A DNA stretch of 64,000 nucleotides from Solobacterium sp. (GCA_017510405.1 JAFWNG010000031.1:1-64000); one strand, 5' to 3'; positions 8,548-16,689 are shown, counted from the stretch's first letter. Notes: generated by a model not told the origin, from the sequence alone. Numbers and translations: made by a program.

Positions 8548-8618
8548 TGACTGAATGGAAAGAATGCACTATTGCAGATTTGGGAATGGTAGTAGGCGGT
8601 GCTACTCCTTCAACAAAG
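8548..8618 (+). pseudogene. Remnant of a type I restriction specificity gene (hsdS) 5' end
   Basis: From the ATG at 8548 the frame reads MTEWKECTIAD, then a one-base loss shifts to LGMVVGGATPSTK, an HsdS-like N-terminus, ending at about 8618. Homology then stops and the GNAT gene begins. Only ~24 codons remain and they are frameshifted, so this is a fossil left by recombination. It is proposed from recognition of the motif; no search was run. Confidence 0.55.
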
Positions 8619-9048
8619 GATGGAGGCCATGATCGCCTCCGAACAGGATGAAGAACTCAAAAAGGCATATGACGAGATGCTGGAGGGCTGCCTGTGGCAC
8701 CCTGATCAATGGGACTGGTATGCCATCTGGATGATTGAGAAGACGGACGGAACGCATATCGGGGATCTCTGCTTCAAAGGGCTCCGGGAAGACGGCATCG
8801 CGGAGATCGGATACGGGATTCTGGAGGAGCACCAGGGGCAGGGCTATGCCACGGAAGCGGTTCAGGCGGCCTGTCATTGGGCTTTCCTGCATCCGGATGT
8901 AAGGTCGCTGGAGGCGGAAACGGACGCCGAAAACGCAGCGTCTCAGAGAGTTCTCGAAAAATGCGGCTTTCGTCCCAACGGGACATTCGGAGAGGAAGGG
9001 CCTCGCTTTACGCTGGGCCGCTTTGATGTTGCAGAGGGAACAAGATGA
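8599..9048 (+). CDS. GNAT family N-acetyltransferase, N-terminus probably lost
   Basis: 149 residues from a GTG at 8599; an ATG at 8620 (MEAMIASEQ) is an alternative. The acetyl-CoA loop is GYGILEEHQGQGYATEAVQAACHWAF, and the C-terminal NAASQRVLEKCGF motif is typical of RimJ/RimL-type acetyltransferases. The first 20 or so residues of such proteins are missing; the sequence before MEAM belongs to the hsdS remnant. No clear ribosome site supports either start. It is coupled to the kinase-GNAT gene by an ATGA overlap. Confidence 0.78.
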   Translation: MLLLQQRMEAMIASEQDEELKKAYDEMLEGCLWHPDQWDWYAIWMIEKTDGTHIGDLCFKGLREDGIAEIGYGILEEHQGQGYATEAVQAACHWAFLHPDVRSLEAETDAENAASQRVLEKCGFRPNGTFGEEGPRFTLGRFDVAEGTR

Positions 9049-10460
9049 ATGATATGGCTATGAACGGCAGTCTTACGGTAAACGGAAGTTCATACCGGAT
9101 TATACGCCTGTTGGGGAAAGGCAAGGGCGGATATTCTTATCTCACCGAACGGGATGGACAGCGGGTGGTGGTCAAGCAGATCCACCACGAGCCCTGCGAT
9201 TATTATGCCTTCGGAAACAAGATCGAGGCCGAATTGCGGGACTATGAGCGGCTGCAAAAAGCCGGCATCCGCATCCCTAAGATGCAAGCCGTGGACAGGG
9301 ACGCCGAGCGGATCGTCAAGGATTACATCGAGGGACCGACCGTGATGGAGCTGGTGCAATCCGCCGTATCGGTCGAGCCGTACCTGCCCCAGGTGCGGGA
9401 TATGGCGGCAAAGGCCATGGCGGCTGGACTCAACATCGACTATTACCCGACCAATTTTGTTGTGTATGACGGTCTGCTCTGGTACGTGGATTACGAATGC
9501 AACGACTACAGCGAGCAGTGGGACTTCGAGCATTGGGGAATTCAGTATTGGCTGCCCAAAGTGAGCTTCCGCAGCTACCGGGACGAGGATTACGAGGCGG
9601 TTTGCGATTTTCTGATCGAATTGAATCAGAAGGACCGAACGCACATCAACTGGAACTGGGCCCGCTTTGAATGGATGATGGAGCACCCGGAGTTTGACAA
9701 AAGTGCCGCCTCCTCCATCGGGCTCTGGCGGTCGGAGGGAAAAGTCGTCGGCGCGGCGATCTATGATATGTATTTCGGAGAAGCTTTCTGCGCCGTACTG
9801 CCGGAACACGAAGCGTTGTATTCGGAGATCCTGGACTATGCTTTCAGGGAATTGAAAGATGACACCGGGCTGGGTATTGCCATCTGCGATGAAAGCCGGG
9901 GCGAGATCGAAGCCGCCGAAGCAGTGGGATTTACTCCCGATGAGCAGAGTGAAACTGTTCTTCGGTTGGGTCTTGACGAACTCTGCCGCACACCATTGCC
10001 GGAGGGCTATGTGTTCGCCGAGTTGGACCCTGCGGAGCGGCCGGAGGATTTCCAATGGATCCTGTGGCAGGGGTTTGACCACGGTACGGATCATGAGGAA
10101 TTCAAACGTAAAGACCCCATTATCCCCCAATGCCGCCCTCATCTGAACAAATGCCTGAGCCTCGCAATTGCTTTACCTGACGGAAATATGGTTGCTTATT
10201 GCTGTGTGTGGTATCGGATGGATACAGATTACGCTTATGTTGAGCCGGTATGCACGGTTCCCGCTCACCGTGAAAAAGGGCTTGCTTCTACGCTTCTGTC
10301 GGAAGCCTTGACGCGGGCAAAAGCCCTCGGTGCCAGAGAGGCATATGTCATTTCCGATCTGCCCTTTTATGAGAAGCTCGGATTTGAAAAAGCGCAGCAT
10401 TTTACTTTTTATCGGAAGTCGGGCTACATTTTGGCTGATAAAAGCGAAAAAGATGCTTGA
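9045..10460 (+). CDS. Kinase-like domain fused to tandem GNAT acetyltransferase domains
   Basis: 471 residues. Residues ~10-165 look like a small Bud32/RIO-type kinase: glycine-rich loop LLGKGKGGYSYL, VVVK at Lys44, catalytic-type IDYYPTNF and DFG-like YVDYE. From ~172 on are two GNAT-like halves: ~172-310 (SFRSYRDEDYEAVCDFLIEL...) and ~330-465, whose second half has a clear acetyl-CoA loop (VPAHREKGLASTLLSEAL) and FYEKLGF. In other genomes I would expect these as separate kinase and GNAT genes. Substrate unknown; an aminoglycoside-type resistance role is possible but not supported by any specific motif. Confidence 0.75.
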   Translation: MNDMAMNGSLTVNGSSYRIIRLLGKGKGGYSYLTERDGQRVVVKQIHHEPCDYYAFGNKIEAELRDYERLQKAGIRIPKMQAVDRDAERIVKDYIEGPTVMELVQSAVSVEPYLPQVRDMAAKAMAAGLNIDYYPTNFVVYDGLLWYVDYECNDYSEQWDFEHWGIQYWLPKVSFRSYRDEDYEAVCDFLIELNQKDRTHINWNWARFEWMMEHPEFDKSAASSIGLWRSEGKVVGAAIYDMYFGEAFCAVLPEHEALYSEILDYAFRELKDDTGLGIAICDESRGEIEAAEAVGFTPDEQSETVLRLGLDELCRTPLPEGYVFAELDPAERPEDFQWILWQGFDHGTDHEEFKRKDPIIPQCRPHLNKCLSLAIALPDGNMVAYCCVWYRMDTDYAYVEPVCTVPAHREKGLASTLLSEALTRAKALGAREAYVISDLPFYEKLGFEKAQHFTFYRKSGYILADKSEKDA

Positions 10461-10525
10461 CTCTCACACTATGGCAGGCATTAAGCTTGACGCGAGCTCA
10501 AAACACAGCAACAGGAGGTACCGCC

Positions 10526-11341
10526 ATGCTGAAGATCGGAGAATTTTCAAAACTGTCCAGAGTCAGCGTCAGAATGCTCCGCCACTATGATGAGATCGGC
10601 CTTTTAAAACCAGCTGAAATAGACCGCTTCACGGATTATCGGTATTACAGAGAGGATCAGCTCCCTATAGCTGGCCGCATTGCTGCCTTGAAGGATATGG
10701 GCTTTTCCCTTGCGGATATTGTCAGGATTCTTGAAGTCTATGATGACCGTGAAAAACTGGAAGAGTTCTTTTCTGCCAGGCAGGAAGAACTGGTGGCCTT
10801 ATCAAAGGATACTGCATATAAGCTGACGCTTCTGGATGCAGCCAGAAAAAGGCTGAGAAAGGAAGAAGACATGAGTTATAATGTTACCCTAAAGACTATC
10901 CCTGAGCGCTATGCCGCGACCATCCGGATGACGATTCCCCGCTATGAAGATGAAGGCATGATCTGGGGCAAACTGGCAGAAGAGACTTGCCGGATGAATC
11001 TCGTGGAGGATGATCCCTGCCTTTGCGCGGTGACCTACCTCGACGGAGAATACAAGGAAGAAAACGTGGAGATGATGGCTTGGAAGACCGTCAGGGGAAG
11101 TTATCCGGATACAGAGCATGTGAAGTTCCGCACGCTGCCGGAGGTTACGGTCGCAAGCTGCACCTACCAGGGCAGTTATACCCAGATCACGGATGTTTAC
11201 ACTGCGGTGATCGCATGGATGGAAGCAAACGGCTACGAGCCTGCTGAGCCGATGTTCAACATCTATCACGTCAGTCCGCATGAGACACAGAACCCAGACG
11301 AGTTCGTGACGGAGATCTGTTATCCGGTAAAGAAGAAATAA
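10526..11341 (+). CDS. MerR family regulator with GyrI-like effector domain
   Basis: 271 residues. N-terminal MerR winged helix (KIGEFSKLSRVSVRMLRHYDEIGLLKP, then the YRYY wing), a coiled-coil dimerisation helix (~80-115), and a GyrI-like ligand-binding domain (~120-271, ending CYPVKKK). Start at 10526 behind AGGAGGT. BmrR-type regulators of this architecture bind hydrophobic drugs and activate efflux genes. Its likely partners are the two GyrI genes downstream; no efflux pump is adjacent. Confidence 0.9.
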   Translation: MLKIGEFSKLSRVSVRMLRHYDEIGLLKPAEIDRFTDYRYYREDQLPIAGRIAALKDMGFSLADIVRILEVYDDREKLEEFFSARQEELVALSKDTAYKLTLLDAARKRLRKEEDMSYNVTLKTIPERYAATIRMTIPRYEDEGMIWGKLAEETCRMNLVEDDPCLCAVTYLDGEYKEENVEMMAWKTVRGSYPDTEHVKFRTLPEVTVASCTYQGSYTQITDVYTAVIAWMEANGYEPAEPMFNIYHVSPHETQNPDEFVTEICYPVKKK

Positions 11342-11362
11342 AGTATTGCAAGGGGATTCGTT

Positions 11363-11387
11363 GCCCCGGTCTGATAAAGGCCGGGGC
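11363..11387 (+). terminator. GC-rich hairpin after the MerR gene
   Basis: GCCCCGG (11363-11369) pairs with CCGGGGC (11381-11387) across an 11-base loop. There is no U-tract, so it could be a weak terminator or a processing site rather than a full intrinsic terminator. Confidence 0.35.
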
Positions 11388-11445
11388 CATCGCCCATCCT
11401 GGTGTGGTCGTCAGATAAGAAATAGCAAACTCGGAGGACAGAGCA

Positions 11446-12078
11446 ATGGCTTTTGATTTCAAGAAAGAATACAAAGAGTTCTATCTTCCGAAAAACACGC
11501 CGTCCATTGTAACCGTGCCAAGCATGAACTACATCGCCGTTCGTGGCCAAGGGGATCCCAACGAAGAAGACGGCGCGTACAAGCAGGCCATTGGGCTTCT
11601 ATACGGCATTGCCTTTACGATCAAGATGAGCAAGCTGGGCGACCACCGAATCGAGGGTTATTTCGATTACGTCGTCCCTCCGCTGGAGGGCTTCTGGTGG
11701 CAGAACGGCGTCGCAGGGATCGACTATGCGCACAAGGAAGCCTTCCGCTGGATCTCTGTCATCCGCCTGCCGGATTTTGTGACGAAGACGGACTTCGACT
11801 GGGCGGTGGAAGAAGCCGCTCGGAAAAAGAAGACGGACTTTTCCAAGGTGGAATTCTTCACCTATGACGAGGGTCTGTGTGTGCAGTGCCTGCATATCGG
11901 TCCCTACGACGACGAGCCAACCACAGTGGAGCGGATGCATCGATATATGGAGAAGCAGGGCTATACGCTGGATATCTCCGATCAGAGATTGCACCATGAG
12001 ATCTATTTGAGCGACGCAAGAAAAGTGGCGCCGGAAAAGCTGAAAACTGTGATTCGGCACCCGATCCGAAAGGGATAA
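11446..12078 (+). CDS. Stand-alone GyrI-like small-molecule-binding protein
   Basis: 210 residues with no DNA-binding domain. The GyrI/YdeN-type fold runs through most of the protein (NYIAVRGQGDPN near the start, LHIGPYDDEPTTVERMHRYMEKQGY near 145-170, then IYLSDARKVAPEKLKTVIRHPI). It starts behind GGAGGAC. It lies between the MerR-GyrI and AraC-GyrI regulators and probably binds the same class of ligand, perhaps as a buffer or hydrolase; GyrI-like proteins with hydrolase activity are known. Exact role unknown. Confidence 0.85.
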   Translation: MAFDFKKEYKEFYLPKNTPSIVTVPSMNYIAVRGQGDPNEEDGAYKQAIGLLYGIAFTIKMSKLGDHRIEGYFDYVVPPLEGFWWQNGVAGIDYAHKEAFRWISVIRLPDFVTKTDFDWAVEEAARKKKTDFSKVEFFTYDEGLCVQCLHIGPYDDEPTTVERMHRYMEKQGYTLDISDQRLHHEIYLSDARKVAPEKLKTVIRHPIRKG

Positions 12079-12165
12079 TGGCAGGACAGATCCGAGCAGG
12101 AAATGACAGGACAATTTTCGCTTTGAGAGATACAATGAACCCATCAAGGGACGGAGGATCCGCCG

Positions 12166-13059
12166 ATGGAGTGGCTTACCAGCATTCGTACAGCAATCGA
12201 TTATATGGAAGAGCATCTGACTGACGACATCAGTGCGCAGGATGTGGCACATCAGGTGTATCTTTCTCCGTTCTTTCTTCATAAGGGATTCTCTCTGATG
12301 ACCGGATACGGTATCGGGGAGTATATCAGGAACCGAAGGCTGTACCAGGCGGCGTTGGATCTGAAGGGGACGGATGATAAAGTGATCGACATTGCATTTC
12401 GGTACGGCTATGAAACACCGGAAAGCTTTACAAAGGCTTTTTCCCGGTTCCATGGCGCGACTCCGTCGCAGGTGCGCGGCGGAGCGGCAATAAGCACATT
12501 CCTTCCCTTGATGATCAAACTATCCATTCAGGGAGGTAATCAGATGGACTACAAGATCACACCGATGTTCCCGTTTAAGGTTATCGGCTTTCAGAAAGAG
12601 TTTGACAATGAAACCGCTTACACGGAGATCCCGAAATTCTGGGATGAGATCTGTGAAAAGTATGCTTACAACGTGTATGCCGGAAACGCTCCGGCGAATC
12701 CCTATGAGCAGGCTCTGATAGATAACTGCATCGGGGAATATGGCGTCTGTATCGATGACATTGGCGGCGGAAAGTTCCGGTACCTCGTTGCCGGTAAATA
12801 CACGGGCGGCGATGTACCGGAAGGTATGGTTGTCTATGAATTTCCCAGGAGCGACTGGGCGGTGTTCAACTGCATTGGCCCGATCCCGGATGCACTTCAG
12901 AGCGTGAACACGCGGATATTCCGGGAGTGGCTTCCCGGCAATCCGGAATATGAGCTTTGCGGTAATGCCAGCGTGGAGTGGTATGATTGTGTGAACGGAG
13001 AAAAAACCGATCCCGACTACCATAGCGCGATCTGGGTGCCGGTGAAGAGAAAAGAATAA
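12166..13059 (+). CDS. AraC family regulator with C-terminal GyrI-like domain
   Basis: 297 residues. Two AraC-type HTHs sit at the N-terminus (~5-105: ISAQDVAHQVYLSPFFLHKGF and IDIAFRYGYETPESFTKAFSRFHGATPSQVR). The C-terminal ~155 residues (MDYKITPMFPFKVIGFQKEF...) are a GyrI-like effector-binding domain. This is the Rob/SoxS-like plus GyrI architecture seen in multidrug regulators. Start at 12166 behind GGAGGAT. It is the last gene of the cargo block and is followed by a strong terminator. Confidence 0.9.
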   Translation: MEWLTSIRTAIDYMEEHLTDDISAQDVAHQVYLSPFFLHKGFSLMTGYGIGEYIRNRRLYQAALDLKGTDDKVIDIAFRYGYETPESFTKAFSRFHGATPSQVRGGAAISTFLPLMIKLSIQGGNQMDYKITPMFPFKVIGFQKEFDNETAYTEIPKFWDEICEKYAYNVYAGNAPANPYEQALIDNCIGEYGVCIDDIGGGKFRYLVAGKYTGGDVPEGMVVYEFPRSDWAVFNCIGPIPDALQSVNTRIFREWLPGNPEYELCGNASVEWYDCVNGEKTDPDYHSAIWVPVKRKE

Positions 13060-13092
13060 TCAAAGAATAGTACAGTAAGAATCCACAACAAT

Positions 13093-13130
13093 GAGGTCTC
13101 GGAGATGAACTCCGAGGCCTCAATTCTTTT
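13093..13130 (+). terminator. Rho-independent terminator after the AraC-GyrI gene
   Basis: A 12-bp stem (13093-13104 with 13110-13121, one G-U pair), a five-base loop ATGAA, then AATTCTTTT. Confidence 0.85.
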
Positions 13131-13131
13131 C

Positions 13132-13155
13132 CGTTGACGCCTGCAACCGTCAACG
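13132..13155. repeat. Inverted repeat upstream of the LexA-like gene
   Basis: CGTTGACG (13132-13139) and CGTCAACG (13148-13155) form a perfect 8-bp inverted repeat with an 8-base spacer. It lies ~35 bases upstream of the -35 box of the LexA-like gene. It may be an operator; no U-tract follows, so it is not a terminator. Confidence 0.45.
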
Positions 13156-13189
13156 TGCCTGTCCGGAGCAAAAACTGCCTCCGATCCTA

Positions 13190-13241
13190 TTGCAATCTCC
13201 GGATTCCTGAGTATAATAGCCTTATCTGGAACGAACCGTTC
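13190..13241 (+). promoter_or_regulatory. Promoter and operator of the LexA-like repressor gene
   Basis: TTGCAA (13190-13195), a 16-base spacer and TATAAT (13212-13217) form a good promoter. Just downstream is the dyad GAACG-AAC-CGTTC (13229-13241), resembling the Bacillus LexA box (GAAC-N4-GTTC) but with a five-base gap. Its position at about +6 to +18 suits autorepression. Confidence 0.65.
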
Positions 13242-13270
13242 TCGATAGACTCAATGAAAGGAATACCGCC

Positions 13271-13891
13271 ATGAGATCCAAAAGCCAGCAGCTGATGAAT
13301 GAAATCAGCGCATATGTTGATCAGTACTATAGCGAGAGGCATACCGCCCCTTCGGTGAATGAGATTGCCAAGGGTGTCGGGATTGCCAAGACAACCTCCT
13401 ATCGCTACCTGGTTGCCATGAATGATCTCGGTATGCTGCGTTACGACGGTGCGTCTCGAACCATCACGACGCGGATGATCAGCAAGTTTTCGGAAAGCAC
13501 TGTTCCGGCACCTGTTGTAGGGGCTATCCCCTGCGGAACACCGGAAGAGGAAGAAGAGAACATTCAGGAGTATGTTAGCCTTCCCGTGTCCCTTTTCGGG
13601 AAAGGCGAATTCTACATCCTGAAGGCAACAGGCGATTCCATGGTGGATGCGGGCATTGAAGACGGGGATCTGGTCGTTATCAGAAAGCAGCCGGAAGCAA
13701 TGATCGGTGATATCGTTGTTGCACTGGACGAAACAGGTTCCAATACGCTGAAGAAGTACGGCGGACTGGATCCGGATTCCCACTCCGTGATCCTGCTGTA
13801 TCAGAACCAGGAAAGATATCCCAACAAACGGATCCTGGTCAAGGAGCTCACCGTTCAGGGAATTGCACAGCATGTCATTAAAGCGCTTTAA
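13271..13891 (+). CDS. LexA-like repressor with S24 peptidase domain
   Basis: 206 residues. An N-terminal winged-helix-like DNA-binding domain (~1-65, AKGVGIAKTTSYRYLVAM) is joined to a LexA/UmuD-type S24 autoprotease (~80-206). The catalytic serine is in GDSMVDAGI (Ser123) and the lysine in TLKKYGG (Lys161). The likely self-cleavage site is Cys88-Gly89 (IPCGTP), as in UmuD rather than the Ala-Gly of LexA. Start behind GAAAGGA. It probably couples expression of element genes to DNA damage and represses itself through the adjacent dyad. Confidence 0.88.
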   Translation: MRSKSQQLMNEISAYVDQYYSERHTAPSVNEIAKGVGIAKTTSYRYLVAMNDLGMLRYDGASRTITTRMISKFSESTVPAPVVGAIPCGTPEEEEENIQEYVSLPVSLFGKGEFYILKATGDSMVDAGIEDGDLVVIRKQPEAMIGDIVVALDETGSNTLKKYGGLDPDSHSVILLYQNQERYPNKRILVKELTVQGIAQHVIKAL

Positions 13892-13946
13892 GCTGCAACG
13901 TTCAATCTGCCTGATATTCAGGCAACCCGAAGGGAGGGGTTGACCC

Positions 13947-14156
13947 ATGAAGTCATACGACTTACGCTGTCCGATATGTGGCACAGTGAACCGCGGTCTG
14001 TATCTTGAAGAGACGGACGGGTGGATGGAATGCGAGAAATGTGGAAATGTCACACAGAGCATGGAACATAGGCAAACCGTTCTGATACCGCTCATTCTGA
14101 AAACGCAGAGCCGCAGCGACAACAATAGAGTAGACCGTCTTGCGGTAGGTATCTGA
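13947..14156 (+). CDS. Small zinc-ribbon protein
   Basis: 69 residues. Two CxxC pairs, CPIC (8-11) and CEKC (29-32), form a zinc ribbon; the tail is basic. Start behind GGGAGGGG. It sits directly after the LexA-like gene and before another zinc-ribbon gene, so it is probably an element-specific nucleic-acid-binding accessory protein. Function unknown. Confidence 0.7.
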   Translation: MKSYDLRCPICGTVNRGLYLEETDGWMECEKCGNVTQSMEHRQTVLIPLILKTQSRSDNNRVDRLAVGI

Positions 14157-14180
14157 TATCAGAGAAAGAGAGGATCAGAA

Positions 14181-14387
14181 GTGGATGAATGCAAGGATAC
14201 CTGGTATCCATTCTCCTGGTACTGCCCGAACTGCGGCACCCAGTTGATCGGATTCAAAAATGCAGAAGGCATGATCAAGGTTGAATGCAAGCGCTGTCTT
14301 GCAGTATCGGTTCGTAAGGTGATGGGGCGTCGCCACAACCGGATAGACGTATACGCCCCGAAAGGACAGGAAACAGTCAAGATCTGA
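14181..14387 (+). CDS. Small zinc-ribbon protein, GTG start
   Basis: 68 residues from a GTG at 14181, preceded by AGAGAGGA. CPNC (15-18) and CKRC (36-39) form a zinc ribbon; the C-terminus GRRHNRIDVYAPKG is basic. Similar small proteins occur in Clostridial mobile elements. Function unknown. Confidence 0.68.
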   Translation: MDECKDTWYPFSWYCPNCGTQLIGFKNAEGMIKVECKRCLAVSVRKVMGRRHNRIDVYAPKGQETVKI

Positions 14388-14520
14388 ACTGCGATCCTGA
14401 ACATACAATCAAGCGGCATCCGACGGAAAGGCTGAGATGAAACAGGCTGCATAAGTCCTTCTCCAGGTCAATACCGAGAATATAAACCGGAAGGTTAAGC
14501 CAGATATATTACATGAGAGG

Positions 14521-14588
14521 CCTCCGGCACGGAAGGGATAACCATATCTTTTGAATGGGACTCCTTCCTGCCGGGGGTCTTTTTCTTT
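14521..14588 (+). terminator. Long-stem intrinsic terminator
   Basis: A 15-bp stem with one bulged C (14521-14536 with 14563-14577) is followed by TCTTTTTCTTTT. It ends the LexA-like/zinc-ribbon transcript. It lies in the 417-base gap 14388-14804, where I see no other gene or clear element apart from the likely leader of the XRE gene. Confidence 0.8.
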
Positions 14589-14804
14589 TGCCCTGATTCC
14601 CCGGCAAATACATACAAACAAAATATCGAAGGCCTGACATGCATTAAGGGCTGAGGATACATATGCCAGTAGTTTTGAAAGATCATTTTCAAGACTTGGC
14701 ATCGGTACCCTTTCTTTAGTGCACCCTTTTCAGGCAACAAAGAGCGGTCCGGATCCTGGCAATGTATCTTCTGCTCTCCGCAAACAGGCGGAAAGGACAA
14801 AGAT

Positions 14805-15092
14805 ATGTATTTCAACCAGGTGGAATTCGGAAAGAGGCTTCAGGAGTGCAGGAAACTGAAGGAACTGACACAGGAAGAACTAGCGGAAATGGTTGGAGTG
14901 GAGAAGCAGCATATAAGCCGCATAGAGCGAGGTGTCACTGCATGTTCAATTGATCTCCTCCCTGCGCTGTCGGTCGCGCTTCAGGTAAGCACAGATTATC
15001 TGCTGATGGGAAAGAGCATCGACAAAGAACTGACCAGAACGCAGCTGCTGTCAGTGATCTCACAGCTGACGTTGATCACTCAAGGACTCTGA
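14805..15092 (+). CDS. XRE family HTH regulator
   Basis: 95 residues. A Cro/C1-type HTH at ~8-62 (FGKRLQECRKLKELTQEELAEMVGVEKQHISRIERG) is followed by a short helical tail. Start behind GGAAAGGAC. It is a lone gene between two terminators and faces the DUF4143 ATPase on the other strand; element regulator by context. Confidence 0.88.
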   Translation: MYFNQVEFGKRLQECRKLKELTQEELAEMVGVEKQHISRIERGVTACSIDLLPALSVALQVSTDYLLMGKSIDKELTRTQLLSVISQLTLITQGL

Positions 15093-15100
15093 CATGAGAA

Positions 15101-15131
15101 GAATCCCCTGAAGCGTTCGCTCAGGGGATTC
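15101..15131. terminator. Hairpin between convergent XRE and ATPase genes
   Basis: A perfect 11-bp inverted repeat GAATCCCCTGA (15101-15111) / TCAGGGGATTC (15121-15131). There is a U-rich run only on the minus-strand side (TTCTTCTC), so it mainly terminates the ATPase transcript. Confidence 0.6.
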
Positions 15132-15160
15132 AGTACGTCAATCAAAAGCTTTTGGAATTG

Positions 15161-16444
15161 TTATGGCTTTAGGGATGTGATCGGGATAATAAACACCCCG
15201 GTCTCAGGATCTCTCATGACAGTATCCAGATGGCCAACGATTACACACATAAATGCCGGCTTCTTTTCAACATTGTTCTGAAATTTGGTCAAACTGCTGA
15301 TAGCATCCTGGATGCTGCCATCGCTTAGTTTGATCTCAAAAGCAGCATATTCCCCGTCCTTAAATTCCACTATTGCGTCTACTTCATCTCCGGAGGCGTT
15401 GTCCCGGAAATGATAAAGATGTCCCTCCAGATAGTCGGCGTATATGCGAAGATCCCTCTCCACCAGTGCTTCAAACATAAGTCCAAAAGTTTCATGGTCA
15501 TTCAACAGCTTTGGGACAGTCAGATGGAGACATGCGCAGCTTAGGGAGGGGTCTGCCAGATGCCTTTTTGCGGATTTTCCGATTCGTGATGAGGAACGAT
15601 AGTGTACGCTGAAGGCTTCCTGATTCGTAATCAGAAATAAGCTGTCAAGAACACTGGTATAGTCCGCAACGGTATCCCGGCTTTCTATCAATTCATTACC
15701 GTTTTCATACTCTTCAATATCCCTGACCAGGGTCTTGTCTCCGGCAACAGAAGACTCATGCCGTGCAAGGGCTCGAAGAAGCATACGCATCTTTTCCGGG
15801 CTTCTTTTTCTTATCTGGCGTTCATGCATATCCTTTGTAACAATAGCTTCGATATAGCTTTCGGGAATGACGCCGATATCTTCCTCAGCCATATCAATGT
15901 TCTCTGGCCAGCCGCCTCTGATGATCAGCCTGGCCAGATCATCAAGTTCAACTTTTCGCACAAAGCCTTCCTGAATCTGTCCCTGGCGCATTCCAGTTAA
16001 CGAAGCCTCTCCTGATGAGTCACCGGATTCATACAGACTCATGGGATACATGCGCAGTGGTGCTATCCGTCCGGTTCCGGTATGATATACCTTTTTTTCT
16101 CCACGTTTCTTCTTAAGCGAAGTTGACCCGGTCAGGATAAACTTCCCTTTCTCACGATCGCTGTCACATTCGTTTCTTACAGCATCCCAGATCTCGGGAA
16201 CGATCTGCCATTCGTCAATTAACTGAGGCCTTTCTTTTGTGAATATATATTTCGGATCAACGAGAGCATTGTTTCGGACACTTTTGTCTGTTACATAGGA
16301 AACGCTGTTTGCATGGTTAAGACTGGTCCAGGTTTTTCCGCACCATTTTGGCCCTTCTATAGAGACTGCACCGAAAATCCTCAAATAGCGTGAGATTCGT
16401 TCGTCTATCAGCCGTGGCTTGTATCCATCCTTCGTTAAGCTCAT
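15161..16444 (-). CDS. AAA-type ATPase with DUF4143 domain
   Basis: 427 residues from the ATG at 16444 behind GGAGGTG. An N-terminal P-loop-like segment (IEGPKWCGKTWTS; Walker A variant GPKWCGKT, ~30-37) and Walker B-like PQLIDEWQ are followed by ILTGSTS. The C-terminal DUF4143/PDDEXK-like part (~200-427) carries DEVDAIVEF...AAFEIKLSDG. These single-gene ATPases are widespread in Bacillota and Bacteroidota mobile DNA; function poorly known. It is monocistronic, opposite to the element's other genes, from its own promoter. Confidence 0.85.
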   Translation of the reverse strand: MSLTKDGYKPRLIDERISRYLRIFGAVSIEGPKWCGKTWTSLNHANSVSYVTDKSVRNNALVDPKYIFTKERPQLIDEWQIVPEIWDAVRNECDSDREKGKFILTGSTSLKKKRGEKKVYHTGTGRIAPLRMYPMSLYESGDSSGEASLTGMRQGQIQEGFVRKVELDDLARLIIRGGWPENIDMAEEDIGVIPESYIEAIVTKDMHERQIRKRSPEKMRMLLRALARHESSVAGDKTLVRDIEEYENGNELIESRDTVADYTSVLDSLFLITNQEAFSVHYRSSSRIGKSAKRHLADPSLSCACLHLTVPKLLNDHETFGLMFEALVERDLRIYADYLEGHLYHFRDNASGDEVDAIVEFKDGEYAAFEIKLSDGSIQDAISSLTKFQNNVEKKPAFMCVIVGHLDTVMRDPETGVFIIPITSLKP

Positions 16445-16466
16445 GCTTTTCACCTCCAGTGCAGTT

Positions 16467-16518
16467 ATTGTATCACAGCATTGTGCACTTTTCAAGAAGA
16501 ACGTTACGCACTTTTCAA
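16467..16518 (-). promoter_or_regulatory. Promoter of the DUF4143 ATPase with a duplicated 11-mer
   Basis: On the minus strand TTGAAA (16495-16490), a 17-base spacer and TACAAT (16472-16467) form the promoter. The 11-mer TTGAAAAGTGC that contains the -35 box is repeated exactly 23 bases upstream (16508-16518), about two helical turns away, suggesting an operator pair. Confidence 0.6.
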
Positions 16519-16615
16519 TTATTTTATTCCGCACAATTCAGAGATTGTACTCGGCATTTTTCAAACTGTGTAAAAAATGGCCCTACGAGGGCTACTGAGT
16601 GGCCCTGCCAGGCCC

Positions 16616-16633
16616 ACGGCAAACGCCGTTTTC
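16616..16633 (+). terminator. Small hairpin with T-run in the long intergenic region
   Basis: ACGGC (16616-16620), AAAC loop, GCCGT (16625-16629), then TTTTC. It lies upstream of the structured stretch. No gene ends before it on the plus strand, so it may be part of a leader or a remnant. Confidence 0.35.
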
Positions 16634-16689
16634 TCCTCTAAAATATGACTCGTAACAACCGAGTTGTTACAGAAGAAAGAAAACAAAGC

